Assembly (NCBI GenBank): GCA_018899995.1
Contig: JAHIHE010000158.1
Coordinates: 1-18,812, forward strand
Direction: 5' to 3'
Source: Patescibacteria group bacterium
GTDB taxonomy: Bacteria > Patescibacteriota > Minisyncoccia > JAHIHE01
Length of the DNA: 18,812 nt
Made by a program: the position numbers and the translations under genes. Position 1 is the stretch's first letter. The number at the start of each line of letters is the position of its first letter. The notes under the pieces are model-generated. The model did no database searches. It was given only the letters and a program-made list of their open reading frames with translations, and was not told where the DNA came from. Below, piece after piece: positions 6,406-13,234 of this stretch.

Positions 6406-8481
6406 TTATGCCAACTCACTCTTCATCTCCCTAAACCCCTCAATCTTCGCTTGATCTGATTTTAACAAAGTCAATGGTCTAAGCTTTCTCTCGGTGAAAT
6501 AGTTTAGGTTTAAGTGCTCTTCCTTATTTAAAAAGCAATCAATTATTTCTTGTGGAAGCTTTTTCACCAGTGCAATTATCTGGCTTACTCGTGCCTTACT
6601 AATATTAAATTTTTCTGCCACGTCTTGATATGTGAGGTTGGGATGGCTTTCGAGGTATCCAATATATGTATATGCTTCCAAAATCGGGTTTTTCTTTTTG
6701 CTTTGGTTGAAATGAGAGAGCCATTGTTTTTGAGTAAATATTTTGTTTGCTGGCATGAAATCAGGCTTTTCTCCCTCACATAAGATTTTCTTTTTGTTAT
6801 TATACCTGTAATGGCAAGCAATTAGCTCTGTTATGGTTTTGACTGTTTTTGTTCTTTGAGTGGCACAATCGGGGAGCCAGACATTACACTGGGCGAACAG
6901 GTGTTCACCATCCTGTTCGCTCGGTTTTTTTATAGGCATATTAAGATTAGGCTGCTCAAAATAAGAAATCTTACAGTGTCCAGAGGCGCTGTCTTTTTCA
7001 TTCTCACACCACTCTACTACCTCAATAATTCTGAATAAAAGTTCCTTTAACTTCTGTGGCTGAGCTTTATCAAGGATATTTCGGAATGTGCTGAATGTCT
7101 GGCACATTATTTCTGTAGAAAGCCTATTTTGCTGAATTTTAGACACTTCAAAATCAATTGCCTGTAATTTTTCTTCAATACCCTTATGTTCGCTTTCTAA
7201 AGAATCTGCTCTTTCATTAAGAGACCTAAATGCTTTTACGCCACCTGTTTCAATAGAATCTACAATGTTAGTCAGTTTTTCTTTAACATCCTGAAGTTGC
7301 TTTGAAAGGGCTTTCTTGTCACCCTTAAGTTTCTCAATTTGATGGTTTTCTTTCTTATTAGCTCTGGCAATCATTTTCTTGATTTCATCTTGGTTTATTG
7401 TAAGCTCTTTAACTCTTTTTAACACAAACTTTTCAATTGATTCTGCAGGTACATATCTTGCGCTACAGGCTTGTTTTCCCAGATGAGTGTTCCTTGTGCA
7501 TTGGTAATAATGATAAGATTTGCCTGAGCCATTAATCCCGCTTTTTGGTGTCATCATTGACCCACATTTCCCGCAACGTAATACGCCCTGCAATATATAC
7601 ACATGCTCCCTGGGAAGCTTATCATTTGATCTTGTTTTTCTGTTTTTTTTGAGTAAGTTATTGACTTCTGAGAATTTTCTTTTTTCAATAATCGGCTCTT
7701 GCTTGCCATTATAAATTTTGCTTTGCCAGCTTATCTTGCCAATGTAAACAGGATTAGTAAGCATTCTTATAACAGCTTGTTTGGTAAACATTGTTCCGCC
7801 ATGTTTCTTGCCTCGCCTTGATTCATAAACAGGCATTCTATGACCAAGTTGATTAAGCGCCTTTTGTACCTGTCCGGCAGAGCCTTTTTCAATGCAGAGA
7901 TCAAATGCTTTTCTGATTATTTCTGCTTGTTCAGGATTTATTATGAGAATTCCCTTGTTTTCAGGATCAAGATCATAGCCAAACGCTCTTCCACCATTCC
8001 ATAAGCCTTGCTCAGCTCTGTATTGCATGGTCGCAAGAGTTCTTTCTCCTGTTTGTTCTCTTTCAAGTTGTGCAAAAACAAGAATAATAGAAAGCATTGC
8101 CCTGCCTATAGCTGAGGTTGTATCAAATTTTTCATTAAGAGAAATTAGCTGAACTCCTTTTTTCTGAAACAAATCCCAGACAACGGAGAAATCCTTTAAG
8201 GATCTTGTCAGGCGGTCAATTTTCCAGATTATGACAGTGTTAATTTTTCGGTCGTCGATATCCTTGATCATACGCTGGAATTCCGGGCGATTAAGATCTT
8301 TGCCAGAGCGACCTTGTTCCCTGTATATGTCTGCAATTTTCCATGAGCTGTCTTTATTAGTGTTTTCGTAGTTTACATAAGCACTCAATCTTGATTCCTG
8401 AGTATCTAGTGAGCCATCTTCAACATCTGCCTGCCTAAGAGTGGAAACCCTGATATATAGACCGCACTTTTTTTCATTCAT
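6406..8481 (-). CDS. Large serine recombinase (site-specific integrase)
   Basis: This 691-aa protein starts at ATG 8481, chosen because AAAAGGAGC lies just upstream. The N-terminal resolvase domain (about 1-145) contains YIRVST with the nucleophilic Ser13, SLDTQE, REQGRSGKDLNRPEFQRM and WKIDRLTRS. A recombinase DNA-binding domain follows (GLWNGGRAFGYD to the PVYIGKI region). The zinc ribbon is CGKCG (about 302-306) with later Cys at about 328 and 338, then a coiled coil around 385-450 typical of the family. An unusually long C-terminal extension (about 500-691) carries a helix-turn-helix (YQDVAEKFNISKARVSQII, about 615-640). Large serine recombinases integrate and excise phages and mobile elements at short att sites. 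It probably mobilises part of this island; no att site could be identified. Confidence 0.93.
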   Translation of the reverse strand: MNEKKCGLYIRVSTLRQADVEDGSLDTQESRLSAYVNYENTNKDSSWKIADIYREQGRSGKDLNRPEFQRMIKDIDDRKINTVIIWKIDRLTRSLKDFSVVWDLFQKKGVQLISLNEKFDTTSAIGRAMLSIILVFAQLEREQTGERTLATMQYRAEQGLWNGGRAFGYDLDPENKGILIINPEQAEIIRKAFDLCIEKGSAGQVQKALNQLGHRMPVYESRRGKKHGGTMFTKQAVIRMLTNPVYIGKISWQSKIYNGKQEPIIEKRKFSEVNNLLKKNRKTRSNDKLPREHVYILQGVLRCGKCGSMMTPKSGINGSGKSYHYYQCTRNTHLGKQACSARYVPAESIEKFVLKRVKELTINQDEIKKMIARANKKENHQIEKLKGDKKALSKQLQDVKEKLTNIVDSIETGGVKAFRSLNERADSLESEHKGIEEKLQAIDFEVSKIQQNRLSTEIMCQTFSTFRNILDKAQPQKLKELLFRIIEVVEWCENEKDSASGHCKISYFEQPNLNMPIKKPSEQDGEHLFAQCNVWLPDCATQRTKTVKTITELIACHYRYNNKKKILCEGEKPDFMPANKIFTQKQWLSHFNQSKKKNPILEAYTYIGYLESHPNLTYQDVAEKFNISKARVSQIIALVKKLPQEIIDCFLNKEEHLNLNYFTERKLRPLTLLKSDQAKIEGFREMKSELA

Positions 8482-8511
8482 GAGCTTGCTCCTTTTGAGG
8501 TTATAAACTGT

Positions 8512-8544
8512 ATTATATGGTAAACCATTAATAGCAAAAGTCAA
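8512..8544 (-). promoter_or_regulatory. Possible promoter of the recombinase gene
   Basis: On the minus strand TTGACT (8539-8544) and TATAAT (8512-8517) lie 31 bases upstream of the recombinase start. The 21-bp spacing is longer than optimal, so the -35 assignment is doubtful; the TATAAT is convincing. The site also touches the start of the truncated plus-strand frame at 8535. Confidence 0.35.
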
Positions 8545-8702
8545 GAACTAAATCAGATAAACAAGAGTTAAAAACAGGGGTGACTAAAGTCACTCCAGGA
8601 TATTGGACTGGTCGAATTCACCGAGCTGATGGCTCTATTGTTAATGTTGAAGTTAAGAACATTGAATATTTATTAAAACAATGTGAAGAAAAATCACGTT
8701 AA
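8535..8702 (+). pseudogene. 3' remnant of a plus-strand gene (or small ORF with GTG start)
   Basis: A plus-strand frame with no ATG runs from just after a TAG at 8532 to a TAA at 8700-8702. It reads KQELKTGVTKVTPGYWTG, then RIHRADGSIVNVEVKN and IEYLLKQCEEKSR. The composition looks like a real protein C-terminus. The only usable start is a GTG at 8580, with no ribosome binding site at proper distance. It begins exactly where the recombinase promoter lies, so the recombinase-bearing segment may have cut off the 5' part. Its stop overlaps the stop of the convergent 65-aa gene at 8699-8701. I see no matching 5' half elsewhere in the window. Family unknown. Confidence 0.35.
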
Positions 8703-8896
8703 TCCAACTCGCTCTCAGCAATAATTTCCGCACAAATATCAATAATCTCTTCCCATCTGTCTGCTGGGGTTTGGGTGAAACAGGCTGGATTTCTTTTGAG
8801 GGTTGCTGGAGGCAGGATTTCATAGGTAATATTATATTTCTTTTTTACCTTTTTTTGTTTTGTTCCTTTCTTTAATTTTTGTTTTGGCCTGTTCAT
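8699..8896 (-). CDS. Small Lys-rich hypothetical protein
   Basis: This 65-aa protein begins with a very basic stretch (KQKLKKGTKQKKVKKK) followed by an ordinary mixed region ending in DICAEIIAESELD. It is last in the minus-strand run, 59 bases after the membrane protein gene. The start at 8896 has only a weak AGGCAG upstream. The basic tail would suit nucleic-acid or membrane-surface binding. No family recognised. Confidence 0.45.
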   Translation of the reverse strand: MNRPKQKLKKGTKQKKVKKKYNITYEILPPATLKRNPACFTQTPADRWEEIIDICAEIIAESELD

Positions 8897-8955
8897 AAAT
8901 ATTTTATCTGCCTAAAGATTTAGCGTATCATCATAGGATTGGTTTGTCCTTGGTT

Positions 8956-9525
8956 TCACCTCTGTCCTCTGTTTTCAATGTTTGTGCTGAACACCACAAA
9001 ATAGATTACCCCAATAATAGAGCAGGTAAAAATATAGACATATTGATTGTGTAAGGCACTCATGTACTGAACACTTGAAGCAAGAGCTGCAATTGTGAGG
9101 ATCACAGCACTGGAAAACAAGAGCTTTCTGTGGTGATATGAGGATGCTGTCCTGTTTATTGTTCTTGCGAGAAACCTTGCAACCGGAAGTGTAAGAAGCA
9201 CAAGTGCCATAGCTATTGCAAAATCATTGTTTGAATAAAGTTTGAATACCTGTTTTGCAAAATCAAATTTCCCGAAAACAATTCCATTAATAAGGAATGC
9301 AGGAATCCATGCTATAACAGACGCAACAAAACCCATGAACATAGCAACAAAACTCACAAGAGGAGAACGTATAATAAAATCATAGTGATGCAAACCAAGA
9401 GTCAGCGGAGCAAGATAAAACAATATTGCAAGAACACTGGTAAGATGTCTGCCTGCGAATTCATCGAATCTGTTCACAAGAGGTGCTCCATTTATATTGA
9501 GTTCAACATTTGTATAGTTAAACAT
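8956..9525 (-). CDS. Polytopic membrane protein, function unknown
   Basis: This 189-aa protein is dominated by hydrophobic segments at about residues 28-46, 55-80, 101-120, 134-155 and 162-180, so four or five membrane passes. The start at 9525 has a strong ribosome binding site (AGGAAGGAGGG region about 6-12 bases upstream) and overlaps the stop of the 46-aa gene by one base (TAATG), showing translational coupling. There is no signal-peptide cleavage pattern or catalytic motif. In the context of an FtsK/HerA/VirB4-type ATPase encoded upstream, it could be a membrane component of a DNA-transfer apparatus, but that is only an inference from neighbourhood. Confidence 0.7.
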   Translation of the reverse strand: MFNYTNVELNINGAPLVNRFDEFAGRHLTSVLAILFYLAPLTLGLHHYDFIIRSPLVSFVAMFMGFVASVIAWIPAFLINGIVFGKFDFAKQVFKLYSNNDFAIAMALVLLTLPVARFLARTINRTASSYHHRKLLFSSAVILTIAALASSVQYMSALHNQYVYIFTCSIIGVIYFVVFSTNIENRGQR

Positions 9526-9665
9526 TATACCCTCCTTCCTATCTCAATCCACTTATCCTCTGTCTCCTCATAAATTACCAGAAGACTGCACAAATCTATG
9601 TTTGAAATAACCCTTAATTCTGTTAGAGGCTGTGGTGTCACCTCTTTAAATTTTATTTTTCTCAT
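9525..9665 (-). CDS. 46-aa hypothetical protein
   Basis: A small gene starts at ATG 9665, with GGAGATGCAAG just upstream. It begins 13 bases after the stop of the 97-aa gene, and its TAA overlaps the ATG of the membrane protein gene (TAATG). The product starts MRKIKFKEVTPQPLTELRV and ends in WIEIGRRV. The perfect packing and good ribosome binding site argue that it is real despite its size. No family recognised; it looks like a small alpha/beta protein with no membrane segment. Confidence 0.6.
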   Translation of the reverse strand: MRKIKFKEVTPQPLTELRVISNIDLCSLLVIYEETEDKWIEIGRRV

Positions 9666-9678
9666 CTTGCATCTCCAA

Positions 9679-9972
9679 TTAACGTTTTATTTTTACTTTT
9701 ACTTTATAAGTAATAGTTCCTGTAAAAGGATTTGTGCTAATCTTACAGGTAGCCTTAGTGCTATGATACGGAGAAGTTTCCTTGTATGTAAATTTTGCTC
9801 TATTATAAAGTCTGTTTCTATGTAGCTCAGCATATGGGTAAGTACTTTTTATCATGTCATTAACAGTATTAACTTGACGGTAAAGCAATCTATCTATTCG
9901 ACTTAGCTGCTTTTCTTCTTCGTCATCCATGAGATAAGGTCTAAGACTTTTTATCAATTGATAGTTATCCAT
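9679..9972 (-). CDS. 97-aa hypothetical protein
   Basis: The start at ATG 9972 is fixed by AAAGGAGGCGCAGT immediately upstream. The product begins MDNYQLIKSLRPYLMDDEEE with an acidic helical N-terminal half. Its C-terminal half is basic and beta-rich (KATCKISTNPFTGTITYKVKVKIKR). The last 35 residues could form a small beta structure, but there is no di-glycine end. It follows the paralogue remnant by 18 bases. Function unknown. Confidence 0.6.
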   Translation of the reverse strand: MDNYQLIKSLRPYLMDDEEEKQLSRIDRLLYRQVNTVNDMIKSTYPYAELHRNRLYNRAKFTYKETSPYHSTKATCKISTNPFTGTITYKVKVKIKR

Positions 9973-9990
9973 ACTGCGCCTCCTTTGCAC

Positions 9991-10098
9991 TTAAAGGTTG
10001 TTGATAAATTCGTCAGGTTTTTTACTCAAAAGTTCATAAATCAAACAAGTAGTGTTTTTTTCAATATTTCGGTCAAAGGCCTCGGCAAAGTTTATTTC
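9991..10098 (-). pseudogene. 3' remnant of a second copy of the wHTH/nuclease gene
   Basis: Downstream of vapC, in a different frame and overlapping its last codons, 35 codons read EINFAEAFDRNIEKNTT... then YELLSKKPDEFINNL and stop. The wHTH/nuclease-like protein encoded at 10728-11477 ends with SELLSKKPGEFIESLQ at the same place. At DNA level 10003-10036 matches 10755-10788 at 30 of 34 bases. There is no start codon or ribosome binding site for this fragment. It is therefore the tail of a lost duplicate whose front part has been replaced by vapBC. Confidence 0.75.
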
Positions 10099-10478
10099 AA
10101 GAATTCTATAGCTTTCAGATTTTTAAAATGCCGGTCAGCAGTTATGATTTTACATCCAAGCTCCTTTTGTTTGGCTAGGAGCACAGCGTCAATCAGACCA
10201 AAGTCCCTTATCTTTTTCATCATCTCTGATTTAATAGCAGCAGCCTCAATCCAGTTTTTCCTAGATACTGGAATTACTTCTGAGTTAGTTTCAACTATGA
10301 CCAGCAACTCGTGAAAATGTTTATTGTTTCTAATGCTCCAGCCTTTTAGCTCGGCCAGGCAACACTCAACTGTGATGAATGTGTTCTTGTCGTCGTCAAA
10401 AAGAGCCTTTACTCTCTTCCCTATCTTTGAACCTATGAAATATTCAACCCATGCATAGGTATCTATTATGAAAAGCAT
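10092..10478 (-). CDS. vapC: PIN-domain ribonuclease toxin (VapC family)
   Basis: This 128-aa PIN protein has the expected acidic residues Asp6 (FIIDTYAW), Glu43 (LAELKGW), Asp97 (GLIDAVLLA) and Asp115 (TADRHF), which bind the catalytic metal. VapC toxins cleave tRNA, rRNA or mRNA and are neutralised by the cognate VapB. It starts one base after the stop of the antitoxin gene, the usual order and spacing for vapBC. Length is normal for the family. The pair can act as an addiction module stabilising this island. It sits between 34-bp imperfect direct repeats derived from the neighbouring gene's 3' end. Confidence 0.9.
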   Translation of the reverse strand: MLFIIDTYAWVEYFIGSKIGKRVKALFDDDKNTFITVECCLAELKGWSIRNNKHFHELLVIVETNSEVIPVSRKNWIEAAAIKSEMMKKIRDFGLIDAVLLAKQKELGCKIITADRHFKNLKAIEFLK

Positions 10479-10479
10479 T

Positions 10480-10695
10480 TTACCAGAATTTGCGGTGTGT
10501 CAAAGCCTCCTCCTTGAATTTTCTTGCCCCTCTAAATCTTCCAAAGGCATCGATCCTTTTTTTTAGCCTTATTTTAATTTCCAGAGTCTGACCCTCTTTC
10601 AGTTTTATTTTTCTCACTATCTCTGCTGGAATCACTACACCAAGAGAATTCCCCCATTTCTTTGCTTGGTTAACTATGCTTACCATGTTATACAT
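10480..10695 (-). CDS. vapB: AbrB/MazE-type antitoxin (VapB)
   Basis: This 71-aa protein has an N-terminal swapped-hairpin AbrB DNA-binding domain: IVNQAKKWGNSLGVVIPAEIVRKIKL, then KEGQTLEIKI. A basic/aromatic C-terminal tail (FGRFRGARKFKEEALTHRKFW) would wrap the toxin. The start at 10695 has AGGAG nine bases upstream; the internal ATG at 10686 is less well placed. It would repress its own promoter together with VapC. It lies 32 bases after the stop of the wHTH/nuclease-like gene and may have its own promoter there, though I see no clear hexamers. Confidence 0.88.
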   Translation of the reverse strand: MYNMVSIVNQAKKWGNSLGVVIPAEIVRKIKLKEGQTLEIKIRLKKRIDAFGRFRGARKFKEEALTHRKFW

Positions 10696-10727
10696 ATAGT
10701 CTAACTCCTATTTAAATGTTTCGGGTT

Positions 10728-11477
10728 CTAATGCCTTGGGAGTTGAAGACTCTCGATAAATTCCCCAGGCTTTTTACTCAAAAGCTCAGACAACAAAATC
10801 GCTTGTGTTTTATTTCTGATATTTTCTGGCAAGTCTGAGACAATTTCCTTTACTTCTTTTAGGACTTTCTGATCTATGCAGGCCACAATCACAAAATCAG
10901 CTTTTGCCTTTGAAAAATCCTTATGTATGTTTTCTCTTTCATTGACAGATGTCATTGCTACTTCAATGCATACGAGCAAGTCATTTTTATTAATGGCAAC
11001 ATCTATGAACTTATCATTTCTGTTTAACTCAATAATAGGCTTGTGGTCTGAAAAATACTGTTTAATCAAATGCTGATATAAGATATGTTCAGAGCCTGCA
11101 CCTTTTCCATAAAACTTCTTTTCATTAATGCCGAGAATTTCATAAGCATCTGGTAACAAAACAGGATATTTTGGTCTACCCCTTCCAAACTTGACCTGTA
11201 GTATCTTAATGAGATTCTTTTTTTCGCAATAATGCGCTATTCTTGATCCAGTTCCTGCTGAAAAACCTGCGAGCTTGTTGATTTCTGTGAGTGTATTCCT
11301 GTATTGACAGGTGTTGGCGGTCATTAGGAAAGTTTTTATGTCGTCACTCACATCAGCTTTATCAGGTTTTTCCTGAGTTTTCTTTTCAGGCATATATCTC
11401 GGCTGTATCTCAATAGAAGACAGAATCCTTGCATTATTCTGGTTTATGAACTCATCATTTATATTTCTAAAATTCAT
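10728..11477 (-). CDS. Winged-helix plus PD-(D/E)XK nuclease-like protein
   Basis: This 249-aa protein has an unstructured N-terminus (1-45) and a winged-helix-like part (about 46-115: TLTEINKLAGFSAGTGSRIAHYCEKKNLI, then FGRGRPKYPVLLPDAY). Its C-terminal alpha/beta domain (about 125-235) has Glu130, FIDV with Asp159 and LVCIEVAM with Glu172. This fits a PD-(D/E)XK nuclease fold, except that the Lys of E-x-K is Ala174, so catalysis is uncertain. Its ATG overlaps the stop of the ATPase gene by four bases (ATGA), so the two are co-translated. Nuclease and pump-ATPase pairs are known in DNA processing and defence. A second copy of its 3' end survives downstream of vapBC. Its fold assignment is by eye. 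Confidence 0.6.
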   Translation of the reverse strand: MNFRNINDEFINQNNARILSSIEIQPRYMPEKKTQEKPDKADVSDDIKTFLMTANTCQYRNTLTEINKLAGFSAGTGSRIAHYCEKKNLIKILQVKFGRGRPKYPVLLPDAYEILGINEKKFYGKGAGSEHILYQHLIKQYFSDHKPIIELNRNDKFIDVAINKNDLLVCIEVAMTSVNERENIHKDFSKAKADFVIVACIDQKVLKEVKEIVSDLPENIRNKTQAILLSELLSKKPGEFIESLQLPRH

Positions 11478-12766
11478 AATTTCACCTCTGGCACTATGGC
11501 GATAAAAGGCTCCTGGTATCTGGCTGAAAACTTAACCACTGCTTCACGGGGCTTTAGCTTGTAACAATAAGCTTTTTGCTCCAGGTTTTTTATCCCCATG
11601 CTCTGTTGCATGCACTCTATATCTTTACCGTGTGAAAGTGAAAACATGAGCTTTGCGAAGGAGTTGCTGTGTATTGAAGCTCCAACTTGGTGCGGAGTCT
11701 GTGTACAGGCAAAGATATTGATTTTGTTTTTTCTGACTGTGGTCAATAAGTGATGAATTATTGGCAAACCCAAATCAGGCCTCTTTTCAAAAGCGATGTC
11801 AAAAATCAAATTAGCGTCATCTATTCCAACAAAGTGCCTTAAGCCTGTTTCGTGGATTAGTTTGTAATTGAATAGATAGCTGAGGAGATAATTCACCATG
11901 AATACCTGCTGTTCTGCAGCGAGGTAAATGATTTCAAAAATAGCATGAAGATTTATCAGGCTGCTTATGTGACCCTTAGAGCAATCAAAAACAGAGCCAA
12001 GAGACCCGTGTATCAAGCCACCGAGACGGTTCAAGACGCTTTCCTGGTACCTTGCTGTCCTTGATATTACCGGAAACTTCAAAGCCGTGACATAATTGTA
12101 GAGGTCAAATAAGCTTGGGTAATAGCCCAAAGAACTGTATTTGACATACAATTTATTAAGACACTCTATTAAAAATCCCTTGCTTCCTTCGTAAAGTCTA
12201 AATGCTTGAATCCATAGATCTGCAAAAATACTCGCCCACTCTATTGGTCTCATGCCAGGAGGAGGCTCAAGAGGATTTAGCTTTATCATGTTAAAGTTAA
12301 CTACGAGAATATTCCTATCAATATTAAGAAGAGTTCTCATATCCTGGGCTTTGACAAACAGCCAACATCTTAGTTTTTCCGTGTTGATAGGGTGACCATT
12401 TTGAAACCTATTAAAGCGTAGAGCCTGGGAAAAAAGTATTTTGAGTACAGTGGATTTGCCTGTTCCTGTTTGACCGCAAATTAGATGGTGGCATTCCTCT
12501 GGAAATATACCAATCGGCATGCCTTGTTCTGTTAAAGCAAATTTAATTAATCCATCTACGCTATTGTCAGGAATGTCAAAAGGGCTTCTAAACATCTTTG
12601 AAACCTCAATGGCGCTTTGCAGCTTTTGTAAATCCTCCAATGAATCCTTTTTTAAAAGAGCAGACCTTAGCCTGCATACAGCCCAGGGATTATTGAGCAA
12701 GCCTGCTTTCTTAAGAGCTGAAAGTGAATTGATAGCACCAATTGTTCTTTTGAAATAATTGTTCAT
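11474..12766 (-). CDS. FtsK/HerA/VirB4-superfamily ATPase
   Basis: This 430-aa protein has Walker A GQTGTGKST at residues 98-106 after a short N-terminal domain. Walker B is HFVGIDDANLIFD (about 311-323), with Asp-Asp in place of the more common Asp-Glu, and a later TQTPHQVG motif resembles the sensor Gln region. These are the features of the hexameric DNA-pumping ATPases that move DNA or protein in conjugation, division or defence. Start 12766 is chosen because its ATG overlaps the upstream TGA by four bases; an earlier in-frame start at 12823 would overlap 61 bases. It ends in another ATGA overlap with the wHTH/nuclease-like gene. No transmembrane helices are visible, unlike many coupling proteins. 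Whether it serves transfer or defence is unresolved. Confidence 0.82.
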   Translation of the reverse strand: MNNYFKRTIGAINSLSALKKAGLLNNPWAVCRLRSALLKKDSLEDLQKLQSAIEVSKMFRSPFDIPDNSVDGLIKFALTEQGMPIGIFPEECHHLICGQTGTGKSTVLKILFSQALRFNRFQNGHPINTEKLRCWLFVKAQDMRTLLNIDRNILVVNFNMIKLNPLEPPPGMRPIEWASIFADLWIQAFRLYEGSKGFLIECLNKLYVKYSSLGYYPSLFDLYNYVTALKFPVISRTARYQESVLNRLGGLIHGSLGSVFDCSKGHISSLINLHAIFEIIYLAAEQQVFMVNYLLSYLFNYKLIHETGLRHFVGIDDANLIFDIAFEKRPDLGLPIIHHLLTTVRKNKINIFACTQTPHQVGASIHSNSFAKLMFSLSHGKDIECMQQSMGIKNLEQKAYCYKLKPREAVVKFSARYQEPFIAIVPEVKL

Positions 12767-13221
12767 ATTCTTAGACCTATTCCCAAAAAGCCGAGGAAAG
12801 CATGCCAGCGACAGCAGTACCACTTATTTCTCGACCTTGAGTAAATTCCACAACCCTGTACTGCACAACAAATCCTTGCACAGTATTGGCAAATAACTAC
12901 TGAACCCTCTCTTACAGTAGAGCCGCATTGAGAGCATTTAACCAACCCAAATATATTCTTGGGGCTGGCATCATCGAATGTATCAGTGTTGATAACCAAT
13001 TCTTCATGTTCCTCCAGAACCCCTTGTTCGTTGATAATAACCGCTTCTTTTATTTCATAAAGAATATCGCTATCTGGAATATTCTGCATCCGAATCCTTT
13101 GACGGCGCAATCTGACTGGATTAAGAAGGAGGTTAAGCAATAACTGTTCAATCATGTCTTCAGGAGTTCCCTGTTGTTGCATTGATTGAAGGATTTCATT
13201 GATATCTCTTTCATCAGGCAT
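12763..13221 (-). CDS. C-terminal binuclear treble-clef zinc protein (RING/FYVE-like, candidate E3)
   Basis: This 152-aa protein has a helical N-terminus (1-45) and an acidic middle (55-90, VIINEQGVLEEHEELVINTD). The C-terminal zinc module has Cys96-x2-Cys99, x11, Cys111-x2-Cys114, Cys118/119, Cys124, then Cys136/137 and His140. Eight ligands in four knuckles fit two zincs in a cross-braced treble clef, the arrangement of RING and FYVE domains. Encoded directly after an E1-like gene (13-base gap) and in one run with E2 and JAB genes, it is a reasonable candidate E3-like adaptor; this is inference. AAAGAGG sits eight bases before the ATG. It could instead be a DNA-binding zinc protein partnering the ATPase, whose start it overlaps. 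Confidence 0.7.
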   Translation of the reverse strand: MPDERDINEILQSMQQQGTPEDMIEQLLLNLLLNPVRLRRQRIRMQNIPDSDILYEIKEAVIINEQGVLEEHEELVINTDTFDDASPKNIFGLVKCSQCGSTVREGSVVICQYCARICCAVQGCGIYSRSRNKWYCCRWHAFLGFLGIGLRI

Positions 13222-13234
13222 TTTGAAAACCTCT

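Noticed and set aside
12928..13143. Plus-strand frames opposite the cassette (such as 12928-13143, 13833-14015, 15183-15398)
   Set aside because: They lie fully inside recognised minus-strand genes, with no ribosome binding site or family motif.
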